From contig CAVQHY010000005.1 in NCBI GenBank assembly GCA_963712465.1, positions 62,001-126,000 on the forward strand: a stretch of 64,000 nt of DNA, written 5' to 3'. Every line of letters begins with the position of its first letter. Position 1 is the stretch's first letter. Positions 49,539 through 57,645 of this stretch are shown piece by piece. The notes under the pieces were generated by a model. It was not told where the DNA came from and searched no databases. It saw only the letters and a list, made by a program, of their open reading frames with translations. Made by a program: the position numbers and the translations under genes. The DNA comes from CAVQHY01 sp963712465 (GTDB lineage Bacteria; Actinomycetota; Thermoleophilia; Gaiellales; Gaiellaceae).

Positions 49539-50398
49539 CGCTGACCGCCGCGAACACGGCGATCGTCCTCGACTCCACGGCCGACCTCCCGGACGCCGAG
49601 GCCAGGCACGCGAACTGGCGCATGGTGCCGCTCTACGTGCGCTTCGGCACGGAGGTGTTCCGCGACTACGTCGAGCTCGCCTCGGCCGCCTTCTACGAGC
49701 GGCTGCGGGTGGCCCCGGAGCCGCCGCGTACATCGCAGCCGACCCCGGCGGACTTCGCCGCTGCGTTCTCGACGCTCGACGCCTACGAGCGGATCCTCTG
49801 CGTGCTCATCTCGAGCAGGCTCTCCGGGACGGCCGAGAGCGCGCGCCTCGCTGCCGCTGCGGCCGGGAACGGTCGCGTCACGGTGATCGACTCCGGGTCG
49901 GCGTCGGGCGGGATCGTCCTGCTCGCGGATGCGATCCAGCGCCGCCTGGAGCGGGGAGCGGACGACGCCGAGGTGGAGGCGTTGGCCGACCGTTTCCGCC
50001 GCGAGTCGCGAATCCTCTTCACGGTCGACACCCTCGACTACCTGGTGCGCGGTGGCCGCGTCGGCAAGGCAGCGGGCCTCGCGGGCCAGCTGCTCTCGGT
50101 GAAGCCGATCCTTGGCATCGCCGAGGGTGAGGTCGTTCCGGTCAAGCGCGTGCGCGGCCGCGCGAAGGCCCTCGCGGAGCTCGTCGCGCTCTTCGAGGCG
50201 GGCAGCCTCGACGGACCTGGGTTGCACGTCGGCATCGCCCACGCCGAGGCGCCGGTCGAGGCGGGAGGCCTCGCTGACGAGATCCGGCGTGTGCGGACGT
50301 TCGCCTCGATTGACGTCGTCACGACCCTCGGGGCGGTCGTCGGTACGCACGCCGGCCCTGGTACGCTCGGCCTCTTCTGGTTCGGGGACGAATCGTGA
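49535..50398 (+). CDS. DegV family fatty-acid-binding protein (FakB-like)
   Basis: DegV proteins bind a fatty acid and present it to FakA. The 287-residue product has AIVLDSTADLPD at the start, the motif PPRTSQPTPADF, CVLISSRLSGTAESAR, and VDTLDYLVRGGRVGKAAG, ending TTLGAVVGTHAGPGTLGLFW. The start GTG overlaps the receiver stop; the end overlaps the bicupin start. The chain fakA-receiver-degV-bicupin is thus coupled. Confidence 0.92.
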   Translation: MTLTAANTAIVLDSTADLPDAEARHANWRMVPLYVRFGTEVFRDYVELASAAFYERLRVAPEPPRTSQPTPADFAAAFSTLDAYERILCVLISSRLSGTAESARLAAAAAGNGRVTVIDSGSASGGIVLLADAIQRRLERGADDAEVEALADRFRRESRILFTVDTLDYLVRGGRVGKAAGLAGQLLSVKPILGIAEGEVVPVKRVRGRAKALAELVALFEAGSLDGPGLHVGIAHAEAPVEAGGLADEIRRVRTFASIDVVTTLGAVVGTHAGPGTLGLFWFGDES

Positions 50399-51318
50399 GC
50401 CACGTCGCACACTGGGACGAGATCGAGGGTGTCCACCGCGAGAAGGGGCATCTCGCCGGGACGTGGACCGACCTCGGCAGCGCGGCCAACAGCGATCTCG
50501 TCGGCCTGCAGCGGATCCAGATCGAGCCCAGCCGATGGTCGACCCCCGCGCACGAGGAGCAGAACGAGGAGGAGATCTTCTACGTCCTCGGCGGCTCGGG
50601 CATCTCCTGGCAGTCGGAGCAGAGCTACGAGGTGGGCGCCGGCGACTGTCTCGTTCACCTGGCGCTCGAGGGCACGCATACGCTTCGCGCCGGGCCGGAC
50701 GGGCTCGACGTGCTCGCCTTCGGCCAGCGCTCGTACGCGAGCGGCACGCGCTTGCCGCGTGCCGGAGTGGCGTGGTTCGGGGATTCGTGGGTCGAGGTCG
50801 GCGTGGGCAAGTCACCGTGGTCGCGGGAGGCGGATGTGGGCGAGCCCGAGGTCGGAGACGTGTCGCCCCGCCCCAGCAAGATCGTCGCCGTCGACGCCGT
50901 CGACGCGATGGCATGGGGTAAGGGTGGTCGGGTGGCCGTCGAGCGGCGCGACCTCGGCCGGGCAGCGGGATCGCTGAGAACGGGGCTCCAGCACGTCTCG
51001 GTCGCGCCCGGGAAGCGGGGCGCGCCGAAGCACTGCCACTCCGCCGAGGAGGAGCTCTTCGTCGTCCTCGACGGCAGCGGCGCGGTGGAGCTGGGCGACG
51101 AGCGGCAGGAGGTCCGGCGCGGCAGCGTCGTCGCGCGTCCCCCCGGGACGCGAGTCGGCCACGCCTTCCATGCGGGCGACGACGGGCTCGTCTACCTCGC
51201 CTACGGGACTCGCGTGCCGAACGACATCTCGTTCTACCCCGACTCCGGGAAGGTCAACCTGCGTGGCGTCGGCGTGATCTTCCGCCCGGAGCGGGTCGAC
51301 TACTGGGACGGCGAATAG
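50395..51318 (+). CDS. Two-domain cupin protein
   Basis: The 307-residue protein has two cupin barrels. The first has the metal motif AHEEQNEEEIFYVLGGSG near residue 50, and the second KHCHSAEEELFVVLDGSG near 210, each followed by the second cupin motif (GDCLVHL; RPPGTRVGHAF). The reaction is unknown; bicupins include sugar isomerases, dioxygenases and sensory proteins. It is the last gene of the fakA operon, before a terminator. Confidence 0.8.
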   Translation: MSHVAHWDEIEGVHREKGHLAGTWTDLGSAANSDLVGLQRIQIEPSRWSTPAHEEQNEEEIFYVLGGSGISWQSEQSYEVGAGDCLVHLALEGTHTLRAGPDGLDVLAFGQRSYASGTRLPRAGVAWFGDSWVEVGVGKSPWSREADVGEPEVGDVSPRPSKIVAVDAVDAMAWGKGGRVAVERRDLGRAAGSLRTGLQHVSVAPGKRGAPKHCHSAEEELFVVLDGSGAVELGDERQEVRRGSVVARPPGTRVGHAFHAGDDGLVYLAYGTRVPNDISFYPDSGKVNLRGVGVIFRPERVDYWDGE

Positions 51319-51347
51319 CGAAGCGGGCCCCGGAAGGGCCCGCTTCG
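51318..51347 (+). terminator. Hairpin terminator after the bicupin
   Basis: GCGAAGCGGGCCC (51318-51330) pairs with GGGCCCGCTTCG (51336-51347) around a CGGAA loop, starting in the stop codon. The arms are perfect over 12 bp, but the U-tract is poor, as often in high-GC genomes. Confidence 0.75.
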
Positions 51348-51382
51348 TCGCGCCCCTGCGCCAGGCCGGCGCAGGAGATTGC

Positions 51383-51420
51383 GGGTCGCGCCCGACAGGG
51401 CGGGGGTGGGGCGGTGGGAG
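51383..51420 (+). repeat. G-rich repeat module between the bicupin and vapB
   Basis: One unit, GGGTCGCGCCCGACAGGGCG followed by GGGGTGGGGCGGTGGGAG, nearly identical to the units before ribH. The sequence from 51421 to 51519 shows no gene. Confidence 0.75.
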
Positions 51421-51519
51421 AACTCAGGAGACGTGATCGCGCGCCGTGTGGCCAGACGCACGGCGGCGCGGCGCTTCGCGGTCGCTGCGAGACCGCTGGG
51501 ATTCTCGAAGTGTTGGGTG

Positions 51520-51541
51520 TTACCATACGTACATATGGTAA
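51520..51541. promoter_or_regulatory. Palindromic operator over the vapB start
   Basis: TTACCATA (51520-51527) and TATGGTAA (51534-51541) are perfect 8-base inverted repeats with a 6-base gap. The TACCAT inside can be the -10 box, 8 nt before the ATG at 51535, which is itself in the right arm. Autorepression by the antitoxin is the likely use. Confidence 0.6.
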
Positions 51542-51753
51542 AGACGACCGTCTATCTGCCCGAGGCGCTGAAGGAGAAGCTCGGGCTCGTGGCGGCGCGC
51601 GAGGGCCGTTCCGAAGCGGACGTGATCCGGGTTGCGCTCGAGCTGTACACGTTGACGCGGCCGCGGCCGCGGCTGCCGCTCTTCGACAGCGGCAAGCCGG
51701 ACCTTGCCGAGCGCGTGGACGAGTTGCTTGCCGAGGGTTTCGGGCGCGATTGA
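51535..51753 (+). CDS. vapB: Ribbon-helix-helix antitoxin, VapB-like
   Basis: The 72-residue protein has an N-terminal ribbon-helix-helix: KTTVYLPEALKEKLGLVAA and EADVIRVALELY. The C-terminal part (LFDSGKPDLAERVDELLAEGF) would wrap the toxin. Its stop overlaps the toxin start. The A/T-rich start region differs from the surrounding GC-rich sequence, as for an acquired module. Confidence 0.85.
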   Translation: MVKTTVYLPEALKEKLGLVAAREGRSEADVIRVALELYTLTRPRPRLPLFDSGKPDLAERVDELLAEGFGRD

Positions 51754-52175
51754 TCCTGCTCGACACGAGTGGTCTGCTCGCCGCGATCGACCGCGCTCAG
51801 CCCGCCCACGAGGTTGCCAGCCGTTTGCTCGCGGTCGCAGCCGAGCCGCTCGTTCTCTCGCCGTTCGTCCTCGCCGAGCTCGACTACCTCGTGACCAGGG
51901 AGGTCGGACGCTCCGCGCATCGGGAGATCCTTTCGGAGGTCGAGTCCGGCGCATACGCGCTGGCGGCGTTCGCCGCAGCTGACGTCGGCGAGGCTATGCG
52001 GGTTCTCGAACGGTACGCCGACCAGGACATCGGCCTCACCGACGCGTCGATCGTCGTGCTCGCCGGCCGCCTCGGCACCGAGCGAGTCCTGACGCTTGAC
52101 GAGCGGCACTTCCGTTCCCTGCGGACACCCAGTGGGCAGCCGTTCACCGTGCTCCCGGCGGACGCCGGACCGTGA
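51750..52175 (+). CDS. vapC: PIN-domain ribonuclease toxin, VapC-like
   Basis: The 141-residue PIN domain is a metal-dependent RNase. Asp5 in LLDTSGLL, Glu43 in VLAELDYL, and Asp91, Asp93 and Asp98 in ADQDIGLTDAS make the acidic site. It begins with TTG overlapping vapB (TTGA) and overlaps recG at the end. Its targets, perhaps tRNA, are unknown. The module interrupts the conserved fakA-recG neighbourhood. Confidence 0.88.
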   Translation: MILLDTSGLLAAIDRAQPAHEVASRLLAVAAEPLVLSPFVLAELDYLVTREVGRSAHREILSEVESGAYALAAFAAADVGEAMRVLERYADQDIGLTDASIVVLAGRLGTERVLTLDERHFRSLRTPSGQPFTVLPADAGP

Positions 52176-54301
52176 GCGCGCCCGCCGTCATCGTCCCGTC
52201 CGGGTTCGCGGGGCTTCTGATCGAGCCGCTCCGCGCGCGCCGTCGGGTCGACCCCGACGCTCCGGCGACCACGCTTGCCGGCGTCGGCCCGAAGGTCGCC
52301 GAGCGGCTCGGCCGCTTCGGCCTGCACACGGTGCGGGACGTCGCCGAATACCTGCCGCGCGGGTTTCTCGACTGGCACGAGGCGACCGGCTTTCGCGAGC
52401 TCGCCTTCGGGCAGTCGGCGACCGTCGAGTGCACCGTCGAGCGCGTGTCGCTGCGGCCGACGCGGCGGCGCAACCTGAAGATCGTCGAGGCGGTTCTCGC
52501 CGATCGCCTCGGCGGCCGCGCGGCAGGCATCTGGTTCAACCAGGCGTGGCTCGCCGACCGCCTCACCCCCGGGACGCATCTGCTCGTCCACGGGGAGCTC
52601 GCGCCCGGCCGAGGCGTGCCGACCTTCAAGGTCGAGCGGTACGAGCTCGCCGACGAGAGCGCCGGCGCGAAGACGCGCGGGCTCGTCCCCCTCTATGCCG
52701 CGAGCCAGGAGGTCTCGACGCTCAAGCTGCTCGAGCTGACCGGGGCGGCGCTCGGGGTTGCCCGCTTCTTTCCCGATCCGCTGCCCGCGGCCGTTCGCGC
52801 CCGTGAGGCGCTCCCGCTGCGCGCCGACGCGCTGCATGCCGCGCATCGGCCCCGGAGCAGAGACGACGTCGAGGTCGCACGGGAGCGGCTCGCCCTCGAG
52901 GAGCTCGTCGTCCTGCTCATCGGGCTGCTACGCCGCCGCCGCGAGCTCGAGTCAGCCGCGACTGCGCCTGCGCTCGGCGAGCCGAGAGAGCTCCTCGCCC
53001 GCTACCGGGCCGCCCTCCCGTTCGAGCTGACGCCCGAGCAGGAGGCGGCGATCGCCGAGCTCGATCGCGACCTCGCCGCCGAGCGTCCGATGCAGCGCCT
53101 CCTCCAGGGCGACGTCGGCTCGGGGAAGACCGTGGTCGCCCTCTATGCGCTCCTGCGCGCCGTCGAGCGCGGGTACCAGGGCGCGCTGATGGCGCCGACC
53201 GAGACGCTCGCCGAGCAGCACTTCCTCACGGTCGAGGGGCTCTGTCGCGCGCTCGGCGTCACGTGCGAGCTGCTGACGAGCTCGCTGCCCGCAAGGCAGC
53301 GCGACGCGGTTCGCGCGCGCTTCGCGAGCGGCGAGGCGCAGCTCGCGGTCGGCACGCACGCGCTGATCCAGGAGGAGGTCGAGTTCCGCTCCCTCGCCGT
53401 CGCGGTGGTCGACGAGCAGCACCGGTTCGGCGTCGAGCAGCGGCGCGCGCTAGCGCAATCGACGCCCCACATGCTCCACATGACCGCGACCCCGATCCCC
53501 CGCACGGTCGCCCAGACGGTGTACGGCGACCTCGACGTGACCGAGATCCTGAGGGCGCCGCGTGACCGCAAGCCCGTGGTCACGAGCTGGATCGGCCACG
53601 AGCGGGCTGCAGAGGCATACACGCGGCTGTGCCGCCTGCTCGACGAGGGCCGCCAGGCGTACGTCGTCTGCCCGCTCGTCAGCGAGTCGGAGACCGTCGA
53701 AGCGAAGGCGGCCGAGGGCGAGGCCGAGCGGCTCAGGGCCGCCGAGCTTTCCCGCTACCGCGTCGGCTGTCTCCACGGCCGCCTCAAGGCCGCGGACCGC
53801 CGCGAGACGATGGACGCGTTCAAACGCCGCGAGCTCGACGTCCTCGTCGCCACGACGGTGATCGAGGTCGGCGTCGACGTCCCGAACGCGACGGTGATGA
53901 TCGTCCAGGAGGCGGACCGCTTCGGGCTCGCTCAGCTTCACCAGCTGCGAGGTCGCGTCGGGCGGGGGGCCGAGCAGTCGTTCTGCCTGCTCGTCTCGCG
54001 GCCGAAGGAGGAGCTGACCGAGGAGGCGCAACGCCGGCTCCGGGCGCTCGTCGACACGAACGACGGCTTCGCGCTCGCCGAGGTCGACCTCGAGCTCCGC
54101 GGTGAAGGGCAGCTGCTAGGCACGCGGCAGTCCGGCCTCCCCGACCTGAAGTTCGCAAGCCTGGTTCGCGACCGCAGGCTCATTCCCCGGGCTCGCAGGC
54201 TCGCGACCGAGCTTCTCGACGGCGAGGCGGATCTGACCGATCCGCTCGAGCGCGAGGTCGAGCGGATGCTGGGCGATGCGGATCATCGCGGGTTCGCGTA
54301 A
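52172..54301 (+). CDS. recG: ATP-dependent DNA helicase RecG
   Basis: RecG remodels replication forks and Holliday junctions. The 709-residue protein has the N-terminal wedge/OB domain (LAGVGPKVAERLGRFGLHTVRDVAEYLP), Walker A GDVGSGKTVVALYALL, the DEQH box in VVDEQHRFGVEQ, MTATPIPRT, and the motif VI region QLHQLRGRVGRGAEQS. It is complete. Start GTG overlaps vapC; the end overlaps rsmD by 26 bases. Confidence 0.96.
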   Translation: MSAPAVIVPSGFAGLLIEPLRARRRVDPDAPATTLAGVGPKVAERLGRFGLHTVRDVAEYLPRGFLDWHEATGFRELAFGQSATVECTVERVSLRPTRRRNLKIVEAVLADRLGGRAAGIWFNQAWLADRLTPGTHLLVHGELAPGRGVPTFKVERYELADESAGAKTRGLVPLYAASQEVSTLKLLELTGAALGVARFFPDPLPAAVRAREALPLRADALHAAHRPRSRDDVEVARERLALEELVVLLIGLLRRRRELESAATAPALGEPRELLARYRAALPFELTPEQEAAIAELDRDLAAERPMQRLLQGDVGSGKTVVALYALLRAVERGYQGALMAPTETLAEQHFLTVEGLCRALGVTCELLTSSLPARQRDAVRARFASGEAQLAVGTHALIQEEVEFRSLAVAVVDEQHRFGVEQRRALAQSTPHMLHMTATPIPRTVAQTVYGDLDVTEILRAPRDRKPVVTSWIGHERAAEAYTRLCRLLDEGRQAYVVCPLVSESETVEAKAAEGEAERLRAAELSRYRVGCLHGRLKAADRRETMDAFKRRELDVLVATTVIEVGVDVPNATVMIVQEADRFGLAQLHQLRGRVGRGAEQSFCLLVSRPKEELTEEAQRRLRALVDTNDGFALAEVDLELRGEGQLLGTRQSGLPDLKFASLVRDRRLIPRARRLATELLDGEADLTDPLEREVERMLGDADHRGFA

Positions 54302-54833
54302 GGGCGCACGGCTCTTCGCGCCGAGGGGGCTCGACACGCGCCCGACGGGTGACCGCGTGCGCGAGGCCGCCTTCAACCTGATCGGCCCCGTCGACGGCGC
54401 CGAGGTGCTCGACCTCTTCGCTGGCTCGGGCGCGATGGGTCTCGAGGCGCTCTCCCGCGGCGCTGCGCGGGCGGTGCTCGTCGAACAGGACGCCGACGCG
54501 GCGCGCACGATCGTCCGCAACGTCGACAAGCTCGGGCTCCCAGGCGCCGTCGTCCTGAAGGACGACGCACGACGCGTGCTGGCGGCCGAGGCCGCCGCGG
54601 GGAGGCGCTACGATCTCGTCCTCGTCGACCCGCCGTACACGATGCTCCCGACCACGCTGCCGATGCTGGCCACGTACCTGCCGGCGATCCTCTCTCCGGA
54701 TGGGATCGCGGTGATCGAGTCGGACGCTCGCTACGAGCCGGAGCTGCCCCTGCCCAAGCGCACGAGCCGCCGCTACGGGTCAGCGCGGATCACGGTCTAC
54801 GAGCAGCCCGCATCCCAACCTCGCCGGCCGTGA
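54276..54833 (+). CDS. rsmD: 16S rRNA (guanine-N2) methyltransferase RsmD
   Basis: RsmD methylates G966 in 16S rRNA. The 185-residue protein starts MRIIAGSRKGARLFAP, then GLDTRPTGDRVREAAFNLIG, DLFAGSGAMGLEALSRGA, and LVDPPYTML with the catalytic DPPY. The start lies inside the end of recG, a common arrangement with coaD downstream. Confidence 0.95.
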   Translation: MRIIAGSRKGARLFAPRGLDTRPTGDRVREAAFNLIGPVDGAEVLDLFAGSGAMGLEALSRGAARAVLVEQDADAARTIVRNVDKLGLPGAVVLKDDARRVLAAEAAAGRRYDLVLVDPPYTMLPTTLPMLATYLPAILSPDGIAVIESDARYEPELPLPKRTSRRYGSARITVYEQPASQPRRP

Positions 54834-54843
54834 CGTCAGCGCG

Positions 54844-55791
54844 ATGGGAGCCAGGCGACCCATGATCGGACTCGCGGCGGCAGCGGCCGTGGCGCTGGCC
54901 GTCCGCCGCGCGGGCCGGCGCTCGGGCGCCACGCGCGAGGAGCTGCGGGCACGACTGCCCGGCGACGAGCTCGTCGTGCAGCCGCTGTGGTACTCGACGC
55001 GAGCGATCACGATTGCGGCCGCGCCTGCTGCTGTGTGGCCATGGATCGCGCAGATGGGGTATCCCGCTCATCGGGCCGGGTGGTACACACCTCACTGGCT
55101 CGACCGTCTGCAATGGGGGATCTCGGAGCGGAGCGCCGAGCGGATACGGCCGGAGCTCCAGGGCCTGAAGGTCGGCGACCGGGTACCGGACAGCCCGGAC
55201 TGGTCGGTGTTCTTCACGGTCGCGACGCTCGAGCCCGAGCGCGCGCTCGTCCTCCATTCGACCCGCCACCTGCTCAAGCCGATGCGCTCGATCGACTTCA
55301 GCTGGGCGTTCGTCCTCGAGGCGAGGAACGCGGGAGCGACCCGGCTCATCATCCGTGCCCGGGCGCGCTGCGAGCCCAGGTATGCGCTCTTCCTGCTCGC
55401 CCCGCTGATCGGCGTCGGCGACTTCCTGAACGCGTCCGCCATGCTCCGCGGCATCCGAGCGAGAAGCGAGCGCGCGTGCGCGGGCCGCCTCGACCGGGAA
55501 CGAGCAGCCGTCAGGGGCAAGCAGCTTGTCCGTGGCCTGGTGGACGTCGTCGCCGCGTTGCCGCTTTTCCTGACGGCTCCGCTCTGTCGGCGTCGGCACC
55601 TGCGCTGGGGAGCGACGGACGCCGAGGTCGCAGGCGCGATGCCCGGCAACGACCTTGTGCCGGTGTCGGCCGGGCCGGCTTCTACAGCTACGACCTGTTC
55701 GACAACGCCGCCCGCACGAGCGCCGACTGCGTCCTTCCCGAGCATCAGACCCCGAACGTGGGAGACTGGGTGCCGATGGCGGGCAAGGTGA
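54844..55791 (+). CDS. SRPBCC-like protein with a degraded second copy at its end
   Basis: The first 230 residues resemble SRPBCC (START-like) proteins: a hydrophobic N terminus (MIGLAAAAAVALAV), GATREELRARLPGDELVV, ITIAAAPAAVWPWIAQMG, GWYTPHWLDRLQWG and FSWAFVLEARNAGATRLI. Near residue 255 the pattern starts again (RWGATDAEVAGAMPGNDLVP) as the beginning of a second similar protein, but the frame then becomes meaningless (STATTCSTTPPARAP). The rest of that second copy is in another frame up to 55823. The ligand is unknown. It separates rsmD from coaD, which are usually adjacent. Confidence 0.6.
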   Translation: MGARRPMIGLAAAAAVALAVRRAGRRSGATREELRARLPGDELVVQPLWYSTRAITIAAAPAAVWPWIAQMGYPAHRAGWYTPHWLDRLQWGISERSAERIRPELQGLKVGDRVPDSPDWSVFFTVATLEPERALVLHSTRHLLKPMRSIDFSWAFVLEARNAGATRLIIRARARCEPRYALFLLAPLIGVGDFLNASAMLRGIRARSERACAGRLDRERAAVRGKQLVRGLVDVVAALPLFLTAPLCRRRHLRWGATDAEVAGAMPGNDLVPVSAGPASTATTCSTTPPARAPTASFPSIRPRTWETGCRWRAR

Positions 55792-55823
55792 ACGAGACGA
55801 CCGCTTTCAGGATCGCGGCATGA
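55592..55823 (+). pseudogene. Remnant of a tandem SRPBCC gene
   Basis: Compared with the upstream copy, the segment for the VTIxAPPxxVWPWxxQMG region is missing, and the frame changes at about 55660-55680. After that point AGFYSYDLFDNAARTSADC, PEHQTPNVGDWVPMAGK and NETTAFRIAA can be read, ending at the stop that overlaps coaD. About two thirds of the domain is absent. It looks like an internal deletion plus loss of the 3' part. Confidence 0.6.
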
Positions 55824-56350
55824 GCGACCAGCACCCGGTCACCGCGATCTGCCCCGGGAGCTACGACCCGGTCACGATGGGACACCTCGACATCATCACG
55901 CGCGCGGCGACGATCTTCGAGCGCGTCGTCGTCGGGGTCGTACGCGCACCGTCCCACAAGGCGCCGATGTTCGCCGTCGAGGAGCGCGTCGCCTTTCTCG
56001 AGGAGGCGCTCGCCGGCCGCGACAACATCGAGGTCGAGGTATTCGCCGAGCTCGTGGTCGAGTTCGCCCGGCGGTGGGGTGCCCGCACGATGGTCAAGGG
56101 CCTCCGGGCCATCTCCGACTTCGAGTGGGAGTTCCAGATGCACCACCTCAACCGCAAGCTCGCGCCCGAGGTCGAGACGATGTACTTGATGTCGAGCCCC
56201 CAGTACAGCTTCCTCTCCTCGAGCGGCGTCAAGGAGATCGCGTCGTTCGGGGGAAACGTCGACGACCTCGTCCCCGAGTCGGTCGCGAAGCGGTTTCAGG
56301 AGATCTTTCCGGCGGCGCAGGGCGGCGCTCCCGTCAGTCCCCAGGAGTAG
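55820..56350 (+). CDS. coaD: Phosphopantetheine adenylyltransferase
   Basis: CoaD makes dephospho-CoA from phosphopantetheine and ATP. The 176-residue protein starts with AICPGSYDPVTMGHLDII holding the HxGH-type motif, then MVKGLRAISDFEWEFQMHHLN and YSFLSSSGVKEIASFGG. The ATG overlaps the stop of the remnant frame upstream (ATGA). Confidence 0.96.
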   Translation: MSDQHPVTAICPGSYDPVTMGHLDIITRAATIFERVVVGVVRAPSHKAPMFAVEERVAFLEEALAGRDNIEVEVFAELVVEFARRWGARTMVKGLRAISDFEWEFQMHHLNRKLAPEVETMYLMSSPQYSFLSSSGVKEIASFGGNVDDLVPESVAKRFQEIFPAAQGGAPVSPQE

Positions 56351-56353
56351 ACT
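56348..56353 (+). promoter_or_regulatory. Putative -10 box of the DivIVA-like gene
   Basis: TAGACT, overlapping the coaD stop, ends 8 nt before the ATG at 56362. Confidence 0.4.
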
Positions 56354-56361
56354 GGATTCCC

Positions 56362-56850
56362 ATGGACGTTCTCGTTCTCATCGACAAGCTCGACGACCTG
56401 GTGCACAACGCGAAGGCCGTCCCTCTCACGGATCAGGTGCGCATCGACCGCGAGGAGATCTACGACATCCTCGATCAGATGCGCGCGACGATCCCCGAGG
56501 AGATCAAGCAGGCCCGCTGGATCGTCAAGGAGCGCCAGGAGATGCTCGCCGAGGCGAAGCGCGAGTCCGACCGCATCCTCGGCGAGGCACGCGAGCAGGC
56601 CCTGCGCGAGGCGTCGCAGACGGAGATCGTCAAGCTCGCCGAGCGCCAGGCCCAGGAGATCATCGACGAGGCCCGGCGCCAGGCGCGCGACACCCGCCTC
56701 GAGATGGAGGACTGGGCCGATTCGATCCTGTCGACGCTCGAGGTCAACCTCGACAAGTTCCTCGGCGCGGTCAAGCGCGGCCGCGAGCGACTCCACGAGC
56801 GCTCCCAGGAGACGGTCGTCTCCGGGATCTCGGACGACTCTCGGCCCTAA
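56362..56850 (+). CDS. DivIVA/SepIVA-like coiled-coil protein
   Basis: The 162-residue protein has a short N-terminal domain (MDVLVLIDKLDDLVHNAKAVP) followed by a long charged coiled coil (VKERQEMLAEAKRESDRI to QEIIDEARRQARDTRLEME). This layout matches actinobacterial SepIVA-like proteins that act in septum and envelope growth. The gene position next to coaD and yceD-rpmF is also typical. The exact role cannot be shown from sequence. Confidence 0.75.
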   Translation: MDVLVLIDKLDDLVHNAKAVPLTDQVRIDREEIYDILDQMRATIPEEIKQARWIVKERQEMLAEAKRESDRILGEAREQALREASQTEIVKLAERQAQEIIDEARRQARDTRLEMEDWADSILSTLEVNLDKFLGAVKRGRERLHERSQETVVSGISDDSRP

Positions 56851-56861
56851 GGAGGAAGGGC

Positions 56862-57368
56862 GTGGACGCCCTCGACCTTCGCACGGTGAGGCTCCGGCCC
56901 GGGGAGCAGCATGACGTCACGGTCGCTGTCGAGCTCGAGCCGTTCGAGCTCGGCGGTCAGACGTACCGGGCCGAGCCGGCGCGTCCCGAGGCAGCCGTCA
57001 CGGTCACGAGGATGACCTCGGGTTACGTGTTTCGCCTCGAGCTCGCCCTCGATGTCGTCGGCCCCTGCGTCCGCTGTCTCGGCGAGGCGCGGGAGGCGGT
57101 CACCGTCGATGCGACCGAGGTGCAGGAGGCGAACGCCGACGCGGAGGAGCTCGAAACGCCCTATCTGATCCACGGGCGCCTCGACGTGTCGCAGTGGGCG
57201 CGGGACGCGGTGGCTCTGGCGCTGCCGGAGCGGATGCTCTGCCGGGACGACTGCGCCGGGATCTGTCCCGTGTGCGGCGCGGATCTGAACCTGAATCCGC
57301 ACGCGCACGAGTCCTCGTCCGTCGACCCGCGCTGGGCCGAGCTCGCGCGTCTGCGGGACTCGCTGTAG
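56862..57368 (+). CDS. yceD: YceD/DUF177 family protein
   Basis: The 168-residue protein belongs to the family almost always next to rpmF and thought to act in 23S rRNA metabolism. It has CVRCLGEAREAV near residue 68, and a C-terminal zinc-like motif CRDDCAGICPVCGADLN. A strong AAGGAGGAAGG ribosome site precedes the GTG, in contrast to the leaderless neighbours. Confidence 0.88.
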   Translation: MDALDLRTVRLRPGEQHDVTVAVELEPFELGGQTYRAEPARPEAAVTVTRMTSGYVFRLELALDVVGPCVRCLGEAREAVTVDATEVQEANADAEELETPYLIHGRLDVSQWARDAVALALPERMLCRDDCAGICPVCGADLNLNPHAHESSSVDPRWAELARLRDSL

Positions 57369-57426
57369 GCGCGAGGCATGCCTCGCCCGGACGGGGCAGC
57401 GGCGCCGCCCGACCGGCCGCCGCAGG

Positions 57427-57432
57427 TATATT
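57427..57432 (+). promoter_or_regulatory. Putative -10 box of rpmF
   Basis: TATATT ends 9 nt before the rpmF ATG and is the most A/T-rich hexamer of the region. Confidence 0.5.
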
Positions 57433-57441
57433 GGCCGCCGC

Positions 57442-57630
57442 ATGGCAGTCCCGAAGCGAAAGACGTCGAAGTCGCGCCGAGACAAGCGGCGCGCAACACA
57501 CAAGCTGACCGCCCCTGCGCTCGTCGAGTGCGGGCAGTGCCATCAGCCCAAGCGGCCTCATCATGTGTGCCCGACCTGCGGGACGTACCGCGGTCGGGAG
57601 GTCGAGCCGCTCGAGACTCCCGCCCCGTAA
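57442..57630 (+). CDS. rpmF: 50S ribosomal protein L32
   Basis: The 62-residue protein begins MAVPKRKTSKSRRDKRRATH and has the zinc cysteines in CGQCHQPKRPHHVCPTCG. It sits in the conserved yceD-rpmF-plsX order. Confidence 0.97.
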   Translation: MAVPKRKTSKSRRDKRRATHKLTAPALVECGQCHQPKRPHHVCPTCGTYRGREVEPLETPAP

Positions 57631-57645
57631 CGCCTGACCCTGCCG

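Noticed and set aside
51383..52175. Defence island around vapBC
   Set aside because: Only the toxin-antitoxin pair is present. Neighbours are DNA repair, rRNA modification and lipid genes with no restriction, abortive infection or phage genes.
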